A DNA stretch of 64,000 nucleotides from Scleropages formosus (taxonomy: Eukaryota; Chordata; Actinopteri; Osteoglossiformes; Osteoglossidae): assembly GCF_900964775.1 (NCBI RefSeq), contig NC_041818.1, positions 9,631,332 to 9,695,331 on the forward strand, in the 5' to 3' direction. Positions 1 through 11,400 of the stretch are shown piece by piece. The stretch's first letter is position 1, and each line of letters starts with the position of its first letter. Under the pieces are notes generated by a model. That model did not search any database. It saw only the letters and a list, made by a program, of their open reading frames with translations, and had not been told where the DNA came from. Position numbers and translations under genes: made by a program.

Positions 1-1731
1 CTAATATCAATGTTATACTGAATGAAACCAGTATCTCTTGAAAACTATACACTGATCCCAGACCCTTAGAGCCTTGCCCCATAGGTGTGAACTGTAACTG
101 ACAAACTGTTAAAACGAAATAAATTAAACCTTTATACTTACACACGTCACGAGTGCTGAAAGGCAGCTGAAAGCACGCATGATTGATTACATTCAAGGGT
201 GGCAGAATGCTTTTGTGTAGCGTAACAACAATTTCAGATTAACTGCAAAGAATTGTTAGTATTGATTTTCTTGACATTCGCTTTTTGTTTCTGAAGCAAA
301 ATGATATTGATAAAATGATAAATGGACAGCTTTTGTTGGATTTCACTTCTGTTTTGAAATGAAAGATTCAAACCCAGAACACCAAGAAACTTGTAAAAAT
401 GGACCAAGAGCACATTAACAGGAAATCCAGAGTTGTGTGAGCAAAGAGTCCATGTAAGTCCTAGGGTATTTGGGGAAAGGAGCCTGGATTACAGTTATTT
501 GCTTAAGATGCTTCATTCTATATATCGTGAGGTCCCTTTTACACTTCAGTATTAAGGACATCCTTGTGCTCTTTCTGTGTTTATATACTACAACAACACT
601 TTACACAAAAAAATATGCAGTGAAACCATTAATTGTAATGACAATATTGTGTGGTCTTGGCAGAGTGGCAGTTGAAACATAGCGCTTTGAAAACTAAAAC
701 AGCATGTCAAGGTTTTGTGCAATTGTTAAATCTGAAATTTCAATATGGTTCAGATATAGTATTATATGCATCTGTGTTTTTAAAGTGACTAAGGTGAAAC
801 AATGAGTCACTGATGCTATGGTGTTTGGGCAGAAGTTTTTAATTTTGATTTTTTCAAATTGTTTTCAGTGTGACTTGTAGAATCATACCAAATACTGACA
901 TGTATTATAGGCAGGTACAGTTTTAAACAGCCTATCCAGTGCAATTGGACTGCTGTCTGCTGAGGTTTTTTGTCATCTGCCCTCTTTTAGGTCCACATGT
1001 AGGTTGGTTTTACTTGGTCTGTGCATGACCTCTATGAACACAAGGTATCTCATCAGTTGTCACAACAAACTTCACGTGGCCTATGAACCAGTAACCGAAC
1101 ATAAAACACTTACGATCCATATTTTTATCAATATTTATTAATCATTTGAATTAATACATGCATGCTGATACATTCATCACACATATGTAACCCATATTAA
1201 ATATACTGGTGTCTGTGCAGCCCTGCTTGTTTCTTTTGTAAAATGAATCAAAGATTGCTCATTGCTGTCTCAAAGCATTTAAGCAACAAAAGTAGAGGAA
1301 CATGTTTTGGAAGACTGCAGTGGTTATGTCAGCATTAAAAGGTGGAAACATATATAGCATATTCCATTACCATCGTGAAGGATTATTTGTAACCCATAAG
1401 TAAACCAAAAATGCACTGTCTGGTACAGACAAAGCAGTAAATACCAAGAACTTGTATGATTCCAATGCAAATATTTCACAGCCAAAACATGTTTTGGAAT
1501 TGTTTCACCTGTTGTCTAAGCCAATGATCCCTGCTCTTTTACATGCAAGCAAAGTTGACACACCTGCACAATATCTTGGTCCAAGTGAAATGATATGTCT
1601 GGTACTATTCCTTAAACAGAACCAAACATTAAAAATATCTGAATGTCTATCTTAAAAGCAGAGTTCATAAACCCTTCGGTCCGTAAAAGGGAAAGATGCT
1701 CAGCCCTTATCTTTCAGTCTGTTCCCCCAAT
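1..1731. other. 3' flank / 3' UTR side of EIF1AD, no recognised gene
   Basis: This AT-rich stretch lies beyond the EIF1AD stop codon on the minus strand. Part of it is probably the EIF1AD 3' UTR; minus-strand AATAAA-like sites occur around 1130. The short open frames here have no recognisable motif and no splice partners. I see nothing else. Confidence 0.5.
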
Positions 1732-3617
1732 CTATTCACCCTGTTCCTCATCAGTTTCTTCTTCTTCATCTTCACTTTCACTATACTGGTATCTGACCCG
1801 GTTTGTGTTGACAAAAAGATCACTGTCATCTTCTGATTCGCTGGTATCTCCATTCTCCTCAGCTTCTTCTTTGTTGGAATTCTCTCCATCTGGTTGCTCC
1901 TCTTTGCTCACCTCCAAAGCAGAATTTTCACAGAAACCTTTTGGCCTAAAAAAAAGGGAGAAACTCCTTATCTGATGCTAATCTATAATATGAATGCTAC
2001 TTAAGCTACTTACAATCATTTACTCATTTATACAGCAGGATACTTTTTACTGGAACAATTCAGGGTAAAGACCTTGCTATAGACTTATTAGAGTAAGAGG
2101 TGGGATTCAAACCTGGCTCCTTTGAGTCCTTGTAAATATAGAGTATACATCTATCAACTCAGTTATTTACTTTTTTAATAAGGTGTGTCCTTTCAGGGAG
2201 TAGAACTGGAAATGGACTCAAGGTGTGACTCTTGCATTACATAAATGCTGACTGGTGAAGGATAACAGGAACTGAACACTAGGAATGCGTGTGACATGGC
2301 TTCTCTCTGACAGGGACATGCATTGATACTGCTGGGGAAGGATTATGTAAAAGGTGACAAGAACTTTGTCCATCCTCATGGAGGCGGCCATGAAAACGTG
2401 TACCACAAGCACAAACAGGTTTATAATATCCTTACACTACAGTAAAAACCTTAAATCTCATGATCAAATAGAAATCATCTAGTGTACCATTTGTTTTTAA
2501 CACTACACAGCCCCTATAGCATCATAGTGTCACACACTTATTTTCTAACATGATAAATCAGACACAGTCCTCACTCTTACAATAAACTATCCCCTCAGGT
2601 CATGCTGTTGAAGACTTTCAATTTAAATTATGCCTGAATGCATGAATTTTTAATCAGCCAACAAATTATACCTGTTCTGCAGTTTCAGTGTAAATATGAA
2701 ACTTATGATTTTTCTGCTAGCGGAATAATCATAATACCTCACATCAAGCATTACTGACAGTGACACAAAATGAAACTTCATAAAACTAAAAACTGGAAGA
2801 TGGGCCTCACCAAACACCCAATTTCTGCAAGTGTCGGATGTGATCCTTGTAGAGAATGACAATGATTTCCCCTTTCACCTTCTCTCCCTCTTCGATAGGA
2901 TCAACAATCACAAAATCTCCTGGAGAAGAGAACACCCCGGAATGATTCTGACAGTGATTAACTTAAGACATTTAAAATATTTTATACTATCCGAAACACA
3001 AAATTAACTAGTATAAACCAGTATTTAGCTGACTCCTTTGTCCAAGGAAGCTTAAAATGCTAGGTGTACTACACTAAACTCCCTACAATTATTCACTCAT
3101 TTATACGGCAGAGCAACCTAACACCCTCATTCACTCACATGCACTACAGGTAATTTAAATTTACCAGCCTGCCTGAATAATTTAACAAATGACAGAAAGT
3201 AATCAAGGCGATTAGTTTGACCAGACATGAAAATTCTACGCTAACTGCAGACAAGCAGATAAGACAACCTCTCTTTATCCAAATATTCTTGCGGAACTTG
3301 GTAGGCATGCTGACCAGGAAGCGGTCTCCCTCAGCAGTGACAGCCTCATGAAGGTTATTCCCGGGGCTCCCTAAAACCTGACAGAACACAGTACACCTGG
3401 TGAATCATCATGAAACCCAGAACTGAAACGGAATACATTCGGACATTCCTGGCACCTACTCGGTTTATTAAACCCACAAAATCTAATTTTTCATTACACC
3501 ATAAAGCTGTTTCACTGTTAAAAAACCCACTCTAACTATTTGTTGATTTCCTGAAGGAACAATGAAGTCTCCCAGCACTTCCTTCACCACATGCTTGCGC
3601 TTAGTAGCCTGTGACAT
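1732..3617 (-). CDS. EIF1AD: EIF1AD, eIF1A-domain (S1-like OB fold) protein
   Basis: Four coding exons on the minus strand: 3531-3617, 3269-3377, 2811-2919 and 1732-1945. They total 519 nt and encode 172 aa; the human protein is about 165 aa. The protein starts [18 protein letters not shown] and continues into an eIF1A-type OB fold of roughly residues 20-105, with blocks [28 protein letters not shown] and [20 protein letters not shown]. It ends in a very acidic Ser/Glu/Asp tail (about 115-172). The family is nuclear and RNA-binding; its exact role is unsettled. All four introns' phases agree and the sites are GT-AG. A non-coding 5' exon probably ends at a donor near 4158 and joins the acceptor just before the ATG (CTTTCAG, 3618-3624). 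The gene is head-to-head with BANF1, as in mammals. Confidence 0.95.
2020..2260 (-). repeat. L2-tailed tRNA-SINE relic in EIF1AD intron 3
   Basis: A diverged copy of the SINE that reads, in forward orientation, pol III B-box-like GGTTTGAATCCCACCTC, CTTGAACAAGG and a tail ending AAATGAATAAATGTAAAT. Here it lies inverted: the phrases ATTTATACAGCAGGATAC and GATTCAAACCTGGCTCC are visible. A second, more decayed fragment is at 3020-3130 in the next intron. Confidence 0.6.
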
Positions 3618-4159
3618 CCCTGAAAGGAGGTCTTGGTGGCGTTTCACGTCGGCAATTGTAAATCCTCTAGGAATTCTTCAGAATTAGTTTGACCCAGCTG
3701 CATGAAGAAAAAAACAAAAACCAATAATTCAACAAAGCTGATTCATTGTTGTGTAGTAGTAGTGTCCATCTGCACCCCTTCTATCACAGAGCTGTAAAAG
3801 ACTGAGCTGCCTATCATAATTATTTTAGAATAAAACTGAAGTCCCAGTCAAGTGGATTGACACAGAATATTGAATGGCACATTTTGAACCCAGAAGAAAC
3901 TAAGTTTCCAGCAAACGCTAACTCGTCTGGACTGGTACAATTTAATTTTTTGCTGAACTGTCTGAAATCTACTGTTAATATGACAACTTCAACATATTAT
4001 TTGCTTAAATCTACACGGATAATAAATAAAGGAGCAAAACGTATACACAACAACAAGGCTAATTTGTTGTCGACTAGTAGCTAAATAAAATCGATGCCGG
4101 CAAATTCGTCGCGATACACGAGAACTACTCTGGCGTCTTGGTAACAGATAACCTACCTT

Positions 4160-4700
4160 GAACGCAGAACACACAATTGAAATAGTTAATCTTCGGTTAA
4201 ACCCACAACTATCTGGATATTAACAATTTAACAGATGTTGTACTTAACAAACGAGATCTCGACTAAAGCAGGAAAGAAGCACATGCATCAAAAGCCGTAT
4301 TGCTTCCGGTACGTCGCTGATATTCGTCCGACCGCTCAATTTGGTCTTTCAAAAAATGACAACATATTTAAAACTGTATTTTTTTGTAAAATAAATATTA
4401 TGCTATATACCGAAACACTTACATAAATAAGGAGTATTATGCATCTGATATTTTTGCAGCATTAAGTAAATAATGCAGAGATTAGACAGAAATGTTATGT
4501 ATCTCTATTTCAAAGGGTAATCTATTTAAATTCTTAGTGTGATAGGAACTACTGTTAAATTCACTCAAAACGACGGAATTCATCATAGGACCGGAATTGG
4601 CTCGTCTGGGCGGCGGGATCCGGAAGTAGTAGTGGAACATTTCTGAGCGCATTTGCGGAGGAGCAGCCGTCGCCTGTTCTCGTTTCTTCGAGAAATTGGT
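4160..4700. promoter_or_regulatory. Shared 5' region of the EIF1AD / BANF1 head-to-head pair
   Basis: The two genes diverge from this interval. It contains CpG-bearing patches, ETS-type CCGGAAGT at 4620-4627 and another TTCCGG core near 4309. A minus-strand splice donor after TTCAAG at about 4158 would end EIF1AD's leader exon. A BANF1 leader exon probably lies near 4600-4700 and joins the acceptor at about 6317. There is no TATA box at an obvious position, which suits a housekeeping promoter. Transcript ends are inferred. Confidence 0.5.
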
Positions 4701-5749
4701 ATATGTTAGCTATATAAAGTTGTTTATTATTTTTTTTAAAAAACACTCTTTCACTTCAAAACTAGTTTCCTCAGTTTTGTGAACGTGCAATAAATGAAAT
4801 ATGTTTAATAATTCTGGATTACCAGTAACATCCTAACTCTCTTGGCTAAGAATTTAGAATACACTTGAAATTATCCTAGTAGTATAACTTATTAACTAAC
4901 ACAGTGTATGCCAACTAATTCTAATGTGTTGGAGCTACAGTTTGATTAAACAATCGCTTTTTACATTTTCAGCTGTTTCTCATAAAATTTGTCACATTTT
5001 TTTCGTGTTAATTTGCGATTATTCAGGTATTACTTTAGTTTTATTCGTGTTGTGTGGCTTTAACCTACCTAGAATTAACTTGTCAGTTTAAACTGATTTG
5101 TAATTTTCGTCTGAACTGATGAATCTATTTAGAAATTTGCCAGAATGGAAAAGAATTCCTCCATGTGGTATCCATTCATAATTGCTGTTTATTCATTATA
5201 ATATCTGTGAGGTTCTTCATTATAATGATCTTCACAGCTACAGTTCTGTGTAGAGTGAAAAATTTGACTTTAATTAATGAAACATATTGGTTATTATTAT
5301 ACAAATTATTACTCTCCCTATTCAATCATTTCCTTTTAGCAAAACTTAACTGAAACCAGTGTCCTTTTTTCATAACTAATAAAAGGGGGAGGTAACAAAA
5401 TAGCATGCAAATTCTGAAGTGTAGATATTTTGAAAGTTTGTTTTACATGTTCTTAGTTTCTAGGTTGTTTTAGTGACAGACCTTTCATTTTATAACCAAG
5501 AGTACTTATAATGGAAAAAATAAATTATTCAGTCGCAAAAGCAGTATTAGACTTATCTGTTGTTAAAGATTAGCTAAATGATTGTTACACACATTTTGTC
5601 CAGCTTTTTATTACTGTATTACCTAAGTGTAGCTGCATAGCTAAGTCTAATTTGGGGGTAATGATCAACAGTGTGCTGTCCCTGCATGTAGTCATTATGA
5701 AGATTTTATGCAATAAAATTAAAAAGCATTTTTATGTGTTGAACCACTA
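4701..5749 (+). other. BANF1 5' UTR intron, nothing recognised
   Basis: AT-rich intronic sequence between the presumed leader exon and the coding exons of BANF1. Small open frames here show no protein motif. Confidence 0.4.
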
Positions 5750-6093
5750 CAGGTGGTCCCCGACTTATGATATTTTCGACTTAGGATGGGTTTTGCGGAA
5801 TGTAACCCCATCGTAAATTGAAAATGCATTTAATACATCTAACCTACCGAACATCGTAGGCTAGCATACGTGCGATAGCCATTATGGGCTTTCCACCTTC
5901 ACGGTTGTGTGACAGACTGGGAGATGCGGATCGTTCCCACTGCCCAGCATCGTAAGAGAGTTGCACCGCATATCGCTTGCCTGGGAAAAAATTAAAATTT
6001 GAAGTACAGTTTCTACTGAGTGTCTATTGCCAGCTTGCCATCATAAAGTTGAAAAAATTGTAAGTCAATCCATCGTAAATCGGGGACCACCTG
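5750..6093 (+). mobile_element. Tigger/pogo-type MITE with 22-bp terminal inverted repeats and TA duplication
   Basis: The left end begins CAGGTGGTCCCCGACTTATG. The right end is its near-perfect reverse complement, ending CGGGGACCACCTG. Both ends abut a TA (5748-5749 and 6094-6095), the target duplication of the Tc1/mariner/pogo superfamily. The element is 344 bp and has no transposase frame, so it is a non-autonomous deletion derivative. It sits in the BANF1 leader intron. Internal phrases such as GTAACCCCATCGTAAATTG and ATCTAACCTACCGAACATCG resemble, from memory, a mammalian Tigger-type repeat. Confidence 0.85.
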
Positions 6094-6358
6094 TAATTGC
6101 TTTTAGCCAGGGTTAGTGACAAATGACGAACTCCGTTAAGTTGGTGGACAAGGACTAGGTGCTGTTTCCGTGCTAGGACTACATCAGGAATGGATGAGAA
6201 GATGCAGTCAGGGAGGAATCACCAGCACGAAATTATTAACCTGCCTCTTGCTGAATGTTTCAATAAGGTAATGCTGTGCTAATTCAGAATAAAACCAGTA
6301 GCCTTCGTTCTCTCAGGTTTATTTTAGCCACGAAGAACTTACTTGAGAGACAGCCAGG

Positions 6359-6747
6359 ATGTCATCGACATCTCAAAAACACAAGGAATTTGTGGCTGAG
6401 CCCATGGGGGAGAAGTCCGTGATGGCATTGGCTGGCATTGGGGAGGTCTTGGGGAAACGTCTTGAGGAGAAAGGATTCGACAAGGTAACCTCGGTCATGT
6501 CTGTCCGTCCCATCTAACACCCCCTTTTCCAATCCCTGATAAACCCCCACCCCCTTTCATAAATTCTACATCTGATACGTATTTCCACTTCAACCTGCAG
6601 GCGTACGTTGTACTAGGTCAGTTCCTTGTGCTGAAGAAAGATGAGGAACTCTTCCGTGACTGGCTGAAAGACACATGTGGTGCAAATGCCAAACAGCAGG
6701 GAGACTGCTACGGCTGTCTGCGCGAGTGGTGCGACTCTTTCCTGTAG
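6359..6747 (+). CDS. BANF1: BANF1, barrier-to-autointegration factor
   Basis: Two coding exons, 6359-6484 and 6601-6747, give 90 aa; human BAF has 89. BAF is a small dimeric protein that bridges double-stranded DNA and binds LEM-domain proteins and lamin A at the nuclear envelope. It shapes post-mitotic nuclear assembly and restrains cytosolic DNA. Family hallmarks are visible: [17 protein letters not shown] at the N-terminus, the helix-hairpin-helix [19 protein letters not shown], then [20 protein letters not shown] and the C-terminal [10 protein letters not shown]. The intron falls between FDK and AYV in phase 0. Poly(A) signals (AATAAA) lie near 7168 and 7475. CTSF ends convergently about 1 kb downstream. 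Confidence 0.97.
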
Positions 6748-8461
6748 TTGTACTTGCCTGCCCCCAACGTGCTGTTTTCCCTTTTTTCCAGTCTAACCCA
6801 CATGCTCCTGTCTTTCTCTCCAGTGCTCAATTTATCGCATCATTGTGTGTATCATCCACATCATCTTACCCTCTGTAAACCGTTTCTCACGCAAGGTACC
6901 TCTTTTACGTTTTTAGTGAGTGTTGACTTTGAGGCGTTATTTTGGCGGATGGTCACAGCTATGACTAAGGCCTGTTAAAGAGCGAACATTTTAACTGAAA
7001 ACTGTAAAAAGGTTCTTATGCTAATTTAATCCACATCTTATGATGTTCCTACAAAAAGATTGTTGGATTAGTTTTATTACTTGTATTTTGATTGGGTAAT
7101 ATGAAAATGCACAAAATTGTATGTTTCTCAGTCTGTTGACCCAAAATGGTGTAACTTGTAATTTAAATAAAGAATTGAAATTCTGTAATCCTTTGTGGCA
7201 TAGTGGGAACCACAAAGTTGTATTTAAATCCTTTGATTACATTATTACCTCAGCAAGATGAAGTTTTGCTAGAAGGTGACATACAACCATTGACTTGCGA
7301 AAGATGATTTCAGTGCTCTTCAGCTAAGGTTAGTAGACAGTAACTGACACTGGCAACTTTTTGTGACTGTGAAAGAAAGTGGGGGTTGGAAAAAATTGTC
7401 CTTTATGGGAATTTTCACGTGTTTTATTTAAAATCGGCCCAGTGACTTTTATGTTCATGAACTGCAGTTTTTTAAATAAATGTAATGTGAACTTTATTGG
7501 ATGTATTCTCTGTCAATGTGTTCTAGTATTTTAGAAATATATGCCTTTCCTCTGATAAGACAGAGGTATGTAATCAAATATCTCAGAGCTGTTAAAACAG
7601 TATTTCCTTCCACTGGTCTGCTGCAAACGCAGTAAGAAACATCTTCTACTGCATAGCACCTCAAATACATATTTTGTCAACTTGGTGTAGTGGTGCATTT
7701 CAAGTTAAAAACTGCAAGTATACTATTGAACTTGCATAAGTAAGCTGTGTAACTAAGGGTTTTGGGATTTAAATTGTCTTTAGAAAAGCAAGTTAACTGG
7801 TAACATCAAGTTTTATTGCATTATTTTGAGAAATACATTTTTATTTTGTCTCTTAGGTATGAACCCTTAAATATATCCCTTAACCTCAGCAAATGTTATT
7901 TTATGTTCTATACAGAAAATTAGTTAATGTTCAGTAGTTTTTGGTTCAAACTCCACAGAAAAAAACATTTTACATAGAAAATGCACATTACAGCAGGACA
8001 GAAGCTGAAATGATCTTGGAAAACACTCTAGTGTACAGCTACTCAGGTAACAGAACAGGGTCCAGATATTAAAACCAGTGTTACACACAAGAACCACTCT
8101 ATAATCCCTTTATATTAAATAAACTAATTATATTAATCTTGTTGGGATTTGCTAATACAAAAAAAAAACACTACAACTTCTATTGTGCTAATGAATTTAG
8201 AAAATAGAATAGTTATTACTGTATCTGCTCTAAATTTTATCTCCCAGCTACTCTTAACTAAAAATTACGGTACTGGAGCACAAACTTTTCTACAATAGAT
8301 TTTTTTCTAATTCATGAATCCTTGTGATCACTTAATTGAGGAAGAATGCATGTGTACTAACTTTGGTGAAGTTGTCTGAAAGGTTGCTTTCACTCTTGTC
8401 ACAAAGTCCTCAGATTCATACTACTTGACCTACGGGATCTTACATTACAGCGAATAAACGT
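6748..8461 (+). other. BANF1 3' UTR and BANF1-CTSF convergent spacer
   Basis: AT-rich sequence. AATAAA motifs near 7168 and 7475 are likely BANF1 polyadenylation signals. Minus-strand AATAAA equivalents near 7811 and 7842 may serve CTSF. No other gene or repeat was recognised. Confidence 0.45.
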
Positions 8462-11400
8462 TTAGTTCACCATAGCTGACGAGCACATCTTGTTTATCCC
8501 GCACAACCTGGATCCTCTGTACAGGTAGTAATAACCCTGGAAAACATACAACAGGAGTGTTAAAACAAGAGAATGTGAGCTAGTATGGTAAAAAGAATTA
8601 CTACATTTAAAAAATGTTTAATATAAGAATTTTATTGTCAGAACAACAAGGAGGCTACCTCAAATATTTGCAAAAATAGTATTTAATATTAAGTTATACT
8701 ATCACTGTCTAATAAAATGTATGACTGTAGTCATATACACTGATTTTGAAAGCACGCTTATGCAAAGTGACAATTTCTCACATATTAATACACATGGATG
8801 GGGGGCACAGTGACGCAGTGGGTTTGACCGGGCCCTGCTCTCTGGTGGGTCTGGGGTTCGAGTCCCGCTTGGGGTGCCTTGCGATGGACTGGCGTCCCGT
8901 CCTGGGTGTGTCCCCTCCCCCTCCAGCCTTACGCCCTGTGTTGCCAGGTGAGGTTCCGGTTCACCGCAACCCCACTTGGGACAAGCGGTTTCAGGCAACG
9001 TGTGTATGGGTAATACACATGGATGTTTAGGGAAGCGGTCCAGGTTTACCAGTTCCCCTCTAAGGATCTTTCGGTGAAAAGCCCAGTGTCTTAACCACTG
9101 AACCCTCATCTGGCTCCTCATGGATCCGGAACATTTAGCCAGTGCAATAGGAGACACGTTTGACGCTACACAATGCGGATCGAAGCAAAACGCAGCAACT
9201 TTGCTGCAGCCTTTGGATGGGGGACATGGATCATGTGTGAAAAAACACCCTACAAAGCTGCGATAACCACCAGTTACGCGTCTCGAGCGCGCCTCCATAA
9301 TCCGGCGTGGGGACCTCTCCTACCTGCTCTCCGTAGTCTTCACCCCAGCTGTTTTTAATGGCCCAGAAAGGAATCCCATTGCCTGCACATAGGAAGAGAA
9401 AACAGAAGAGGAGGATGAGGACAGGAAAAGCAGAGTGCGGGTCAGAACATACTTCATCTTCGCCGGCGTTACACGTGTCGTCTCGAGCACGCGATACAAA
9501 TACGGAGAAGGCCCGGGTTCGCGCGCGTCCTTCTCTCAAGTACGGCGGAAAGGAACGCCCGCGCCATTGCGGGCAACGCTCACGTTCGCCGTATCCCACA
9601 AGCAGCACGGCGTGGTCGATCATCCAGGGATTGCAGAAGATCTTGAGGGGTCGGGACACTCCTCTGCGGTAGAACTGAGGGATCGGGAGAGACGCGAGGT
9701 CCGGGTAAGCGGAAGAGCCGCGAGGAAACGGCAGCGCTGCAAGTCAGTCTGGAACCGCGCTGTCGACGCGACTAGGAATTACCTGCATCGCAAAGGCGTT
9801 GAGAGCCACCGAAACCGGTCCGTTTTCCGCCAGCCACGCGGCGATCTCTACGTTCACAAAAAGAACAACGCTCCGCTTTTCACCAGCAGTCGGCGTTCAC
9901 GCTCGGAACAAGAGGATCTGCTCCGCCCTTATTCCTCCATCCTTCTCAGCGTTCTGGACGTCCCTCACTACTCCACCCCCCTCCCCGTGACTCCTCTCCA
10001 TCCCCCTCTCACCGTTCTCATCCCTGGATAACTCCACGGAGCTGTTGATATAGGCCACAACTTTCCCCGAGGAGAACCCGCAGCTCTGCTTGTGTCCTGT
10101 GTAGCGGTAGTCTGTCTCGGTCTCAAGGCCTCCTGCGGTCGATGCCAGTGGACAGGGAAGACACACACACACAGTTGAGATGAGATGGCTGGACAAACCG
10201 GGTGTCTCTATAGCAGTGTCACGCCGCCACTCCTCCTCTTCCTCTTCCTCTCACCCAGCTTCTCGATGGCCTCGTAAGCATTTGAAGGAAGACCACCCCC
10301 ACATGCCTGGTCCAGACGGTCACAGTCCACCAGTTCTGTGCGAGAAGGACAGAAAGTGATCGATTCCTGGATCCTCTATGCATAGAAGAGCAAGCAATGG
10401 ACAGAGGGGACGGTGAGACCCTACCTTGCTCTGAGAGAGACAGCAGACTGCCTTTCTTGAGAAACCACTGACCCTCTATATTCCCGATGACTGAGAAGGC
10501 CCAGCACGACCCACACATGCCCTACAACACAACCACATTACATGTGTAAATATGGCATGGATACGTACCAAAAGTGGGCAGCACCTGGACTCTTCGAGCA
10601 TAGGTTCAAATCCAGCTCGGTCTATATACAGAGCTTGCACGTTCTCCCCGTGTCTGTGTGGGATTCCTCCGCGTGCTCCCGTTTCCTCCCACAGCACGGA
10701 GACGTATTTCGGGTGAACCGGGAATCGAAATCGCCAACAGCGTTGCGTGTATTTCTGAGCGAGTGTGTGTGTGTCTGTGTGTGTGTGGGTGTGTGTGTGT
10801 GGCTACTCTGCACTAGACTGGTGTTCTGTCCAGTGTGTACCCTGACTAGCCTTAGACTATCCCGATGCGCCTTAGGCCATCAGGATAGACTCTGGACCGC
10901 CGTGACCCAGAGCCGCCCAAAAAAGCGCACGAGAGCAAGTAAATAAATACCGGAAGTGCGGAGCAATAGAAAACACAAAATACTGGAATAAAGTCAAAAG
11001 TAAACAAGGGAAAATAAATGGACGTCAGTGGCAATAACAAGAGAAGAGAACACGGCACGGGTAGGTCGACCGGCGGCTTCCTCGTACCTGGTCCTTGACC
11101 GGACCGACAGCTCCGTGCTCCCGCCAGTCCCAGGTGGGTGGCGCGGGGGCGCGAGCCGGAGACGCGGCCTTCATGGGACGCTGGAGGTTCCGCTGGCTCA
11201 GGAGGGGGTTCAGGTACAGCGAACGAAACTCCTCCTCTGCGCGGGGGGTTCAATCGAGAAATCAAAAAAAGGGAATCCGCGCGCGCGGATACGCTCGAGA
11301 AGCTCGAAGGCGGCCGCGCGTACCGGTGAGGTCGCTGAACTTGGTGACCCCGTACTCCGCGGATCCTTGGTCGAGAGACTGCAGCGTCCGTGCCGTCTGC

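Noticed and set aside
9435-10031. Plus-strand open frame of 198 codons
   Set aside because: It is the antisense shadow of CTSF exons 10-12 in CpG-rich DNA; the minus strand encodes catalytic-domain sequence with matching splice phases.
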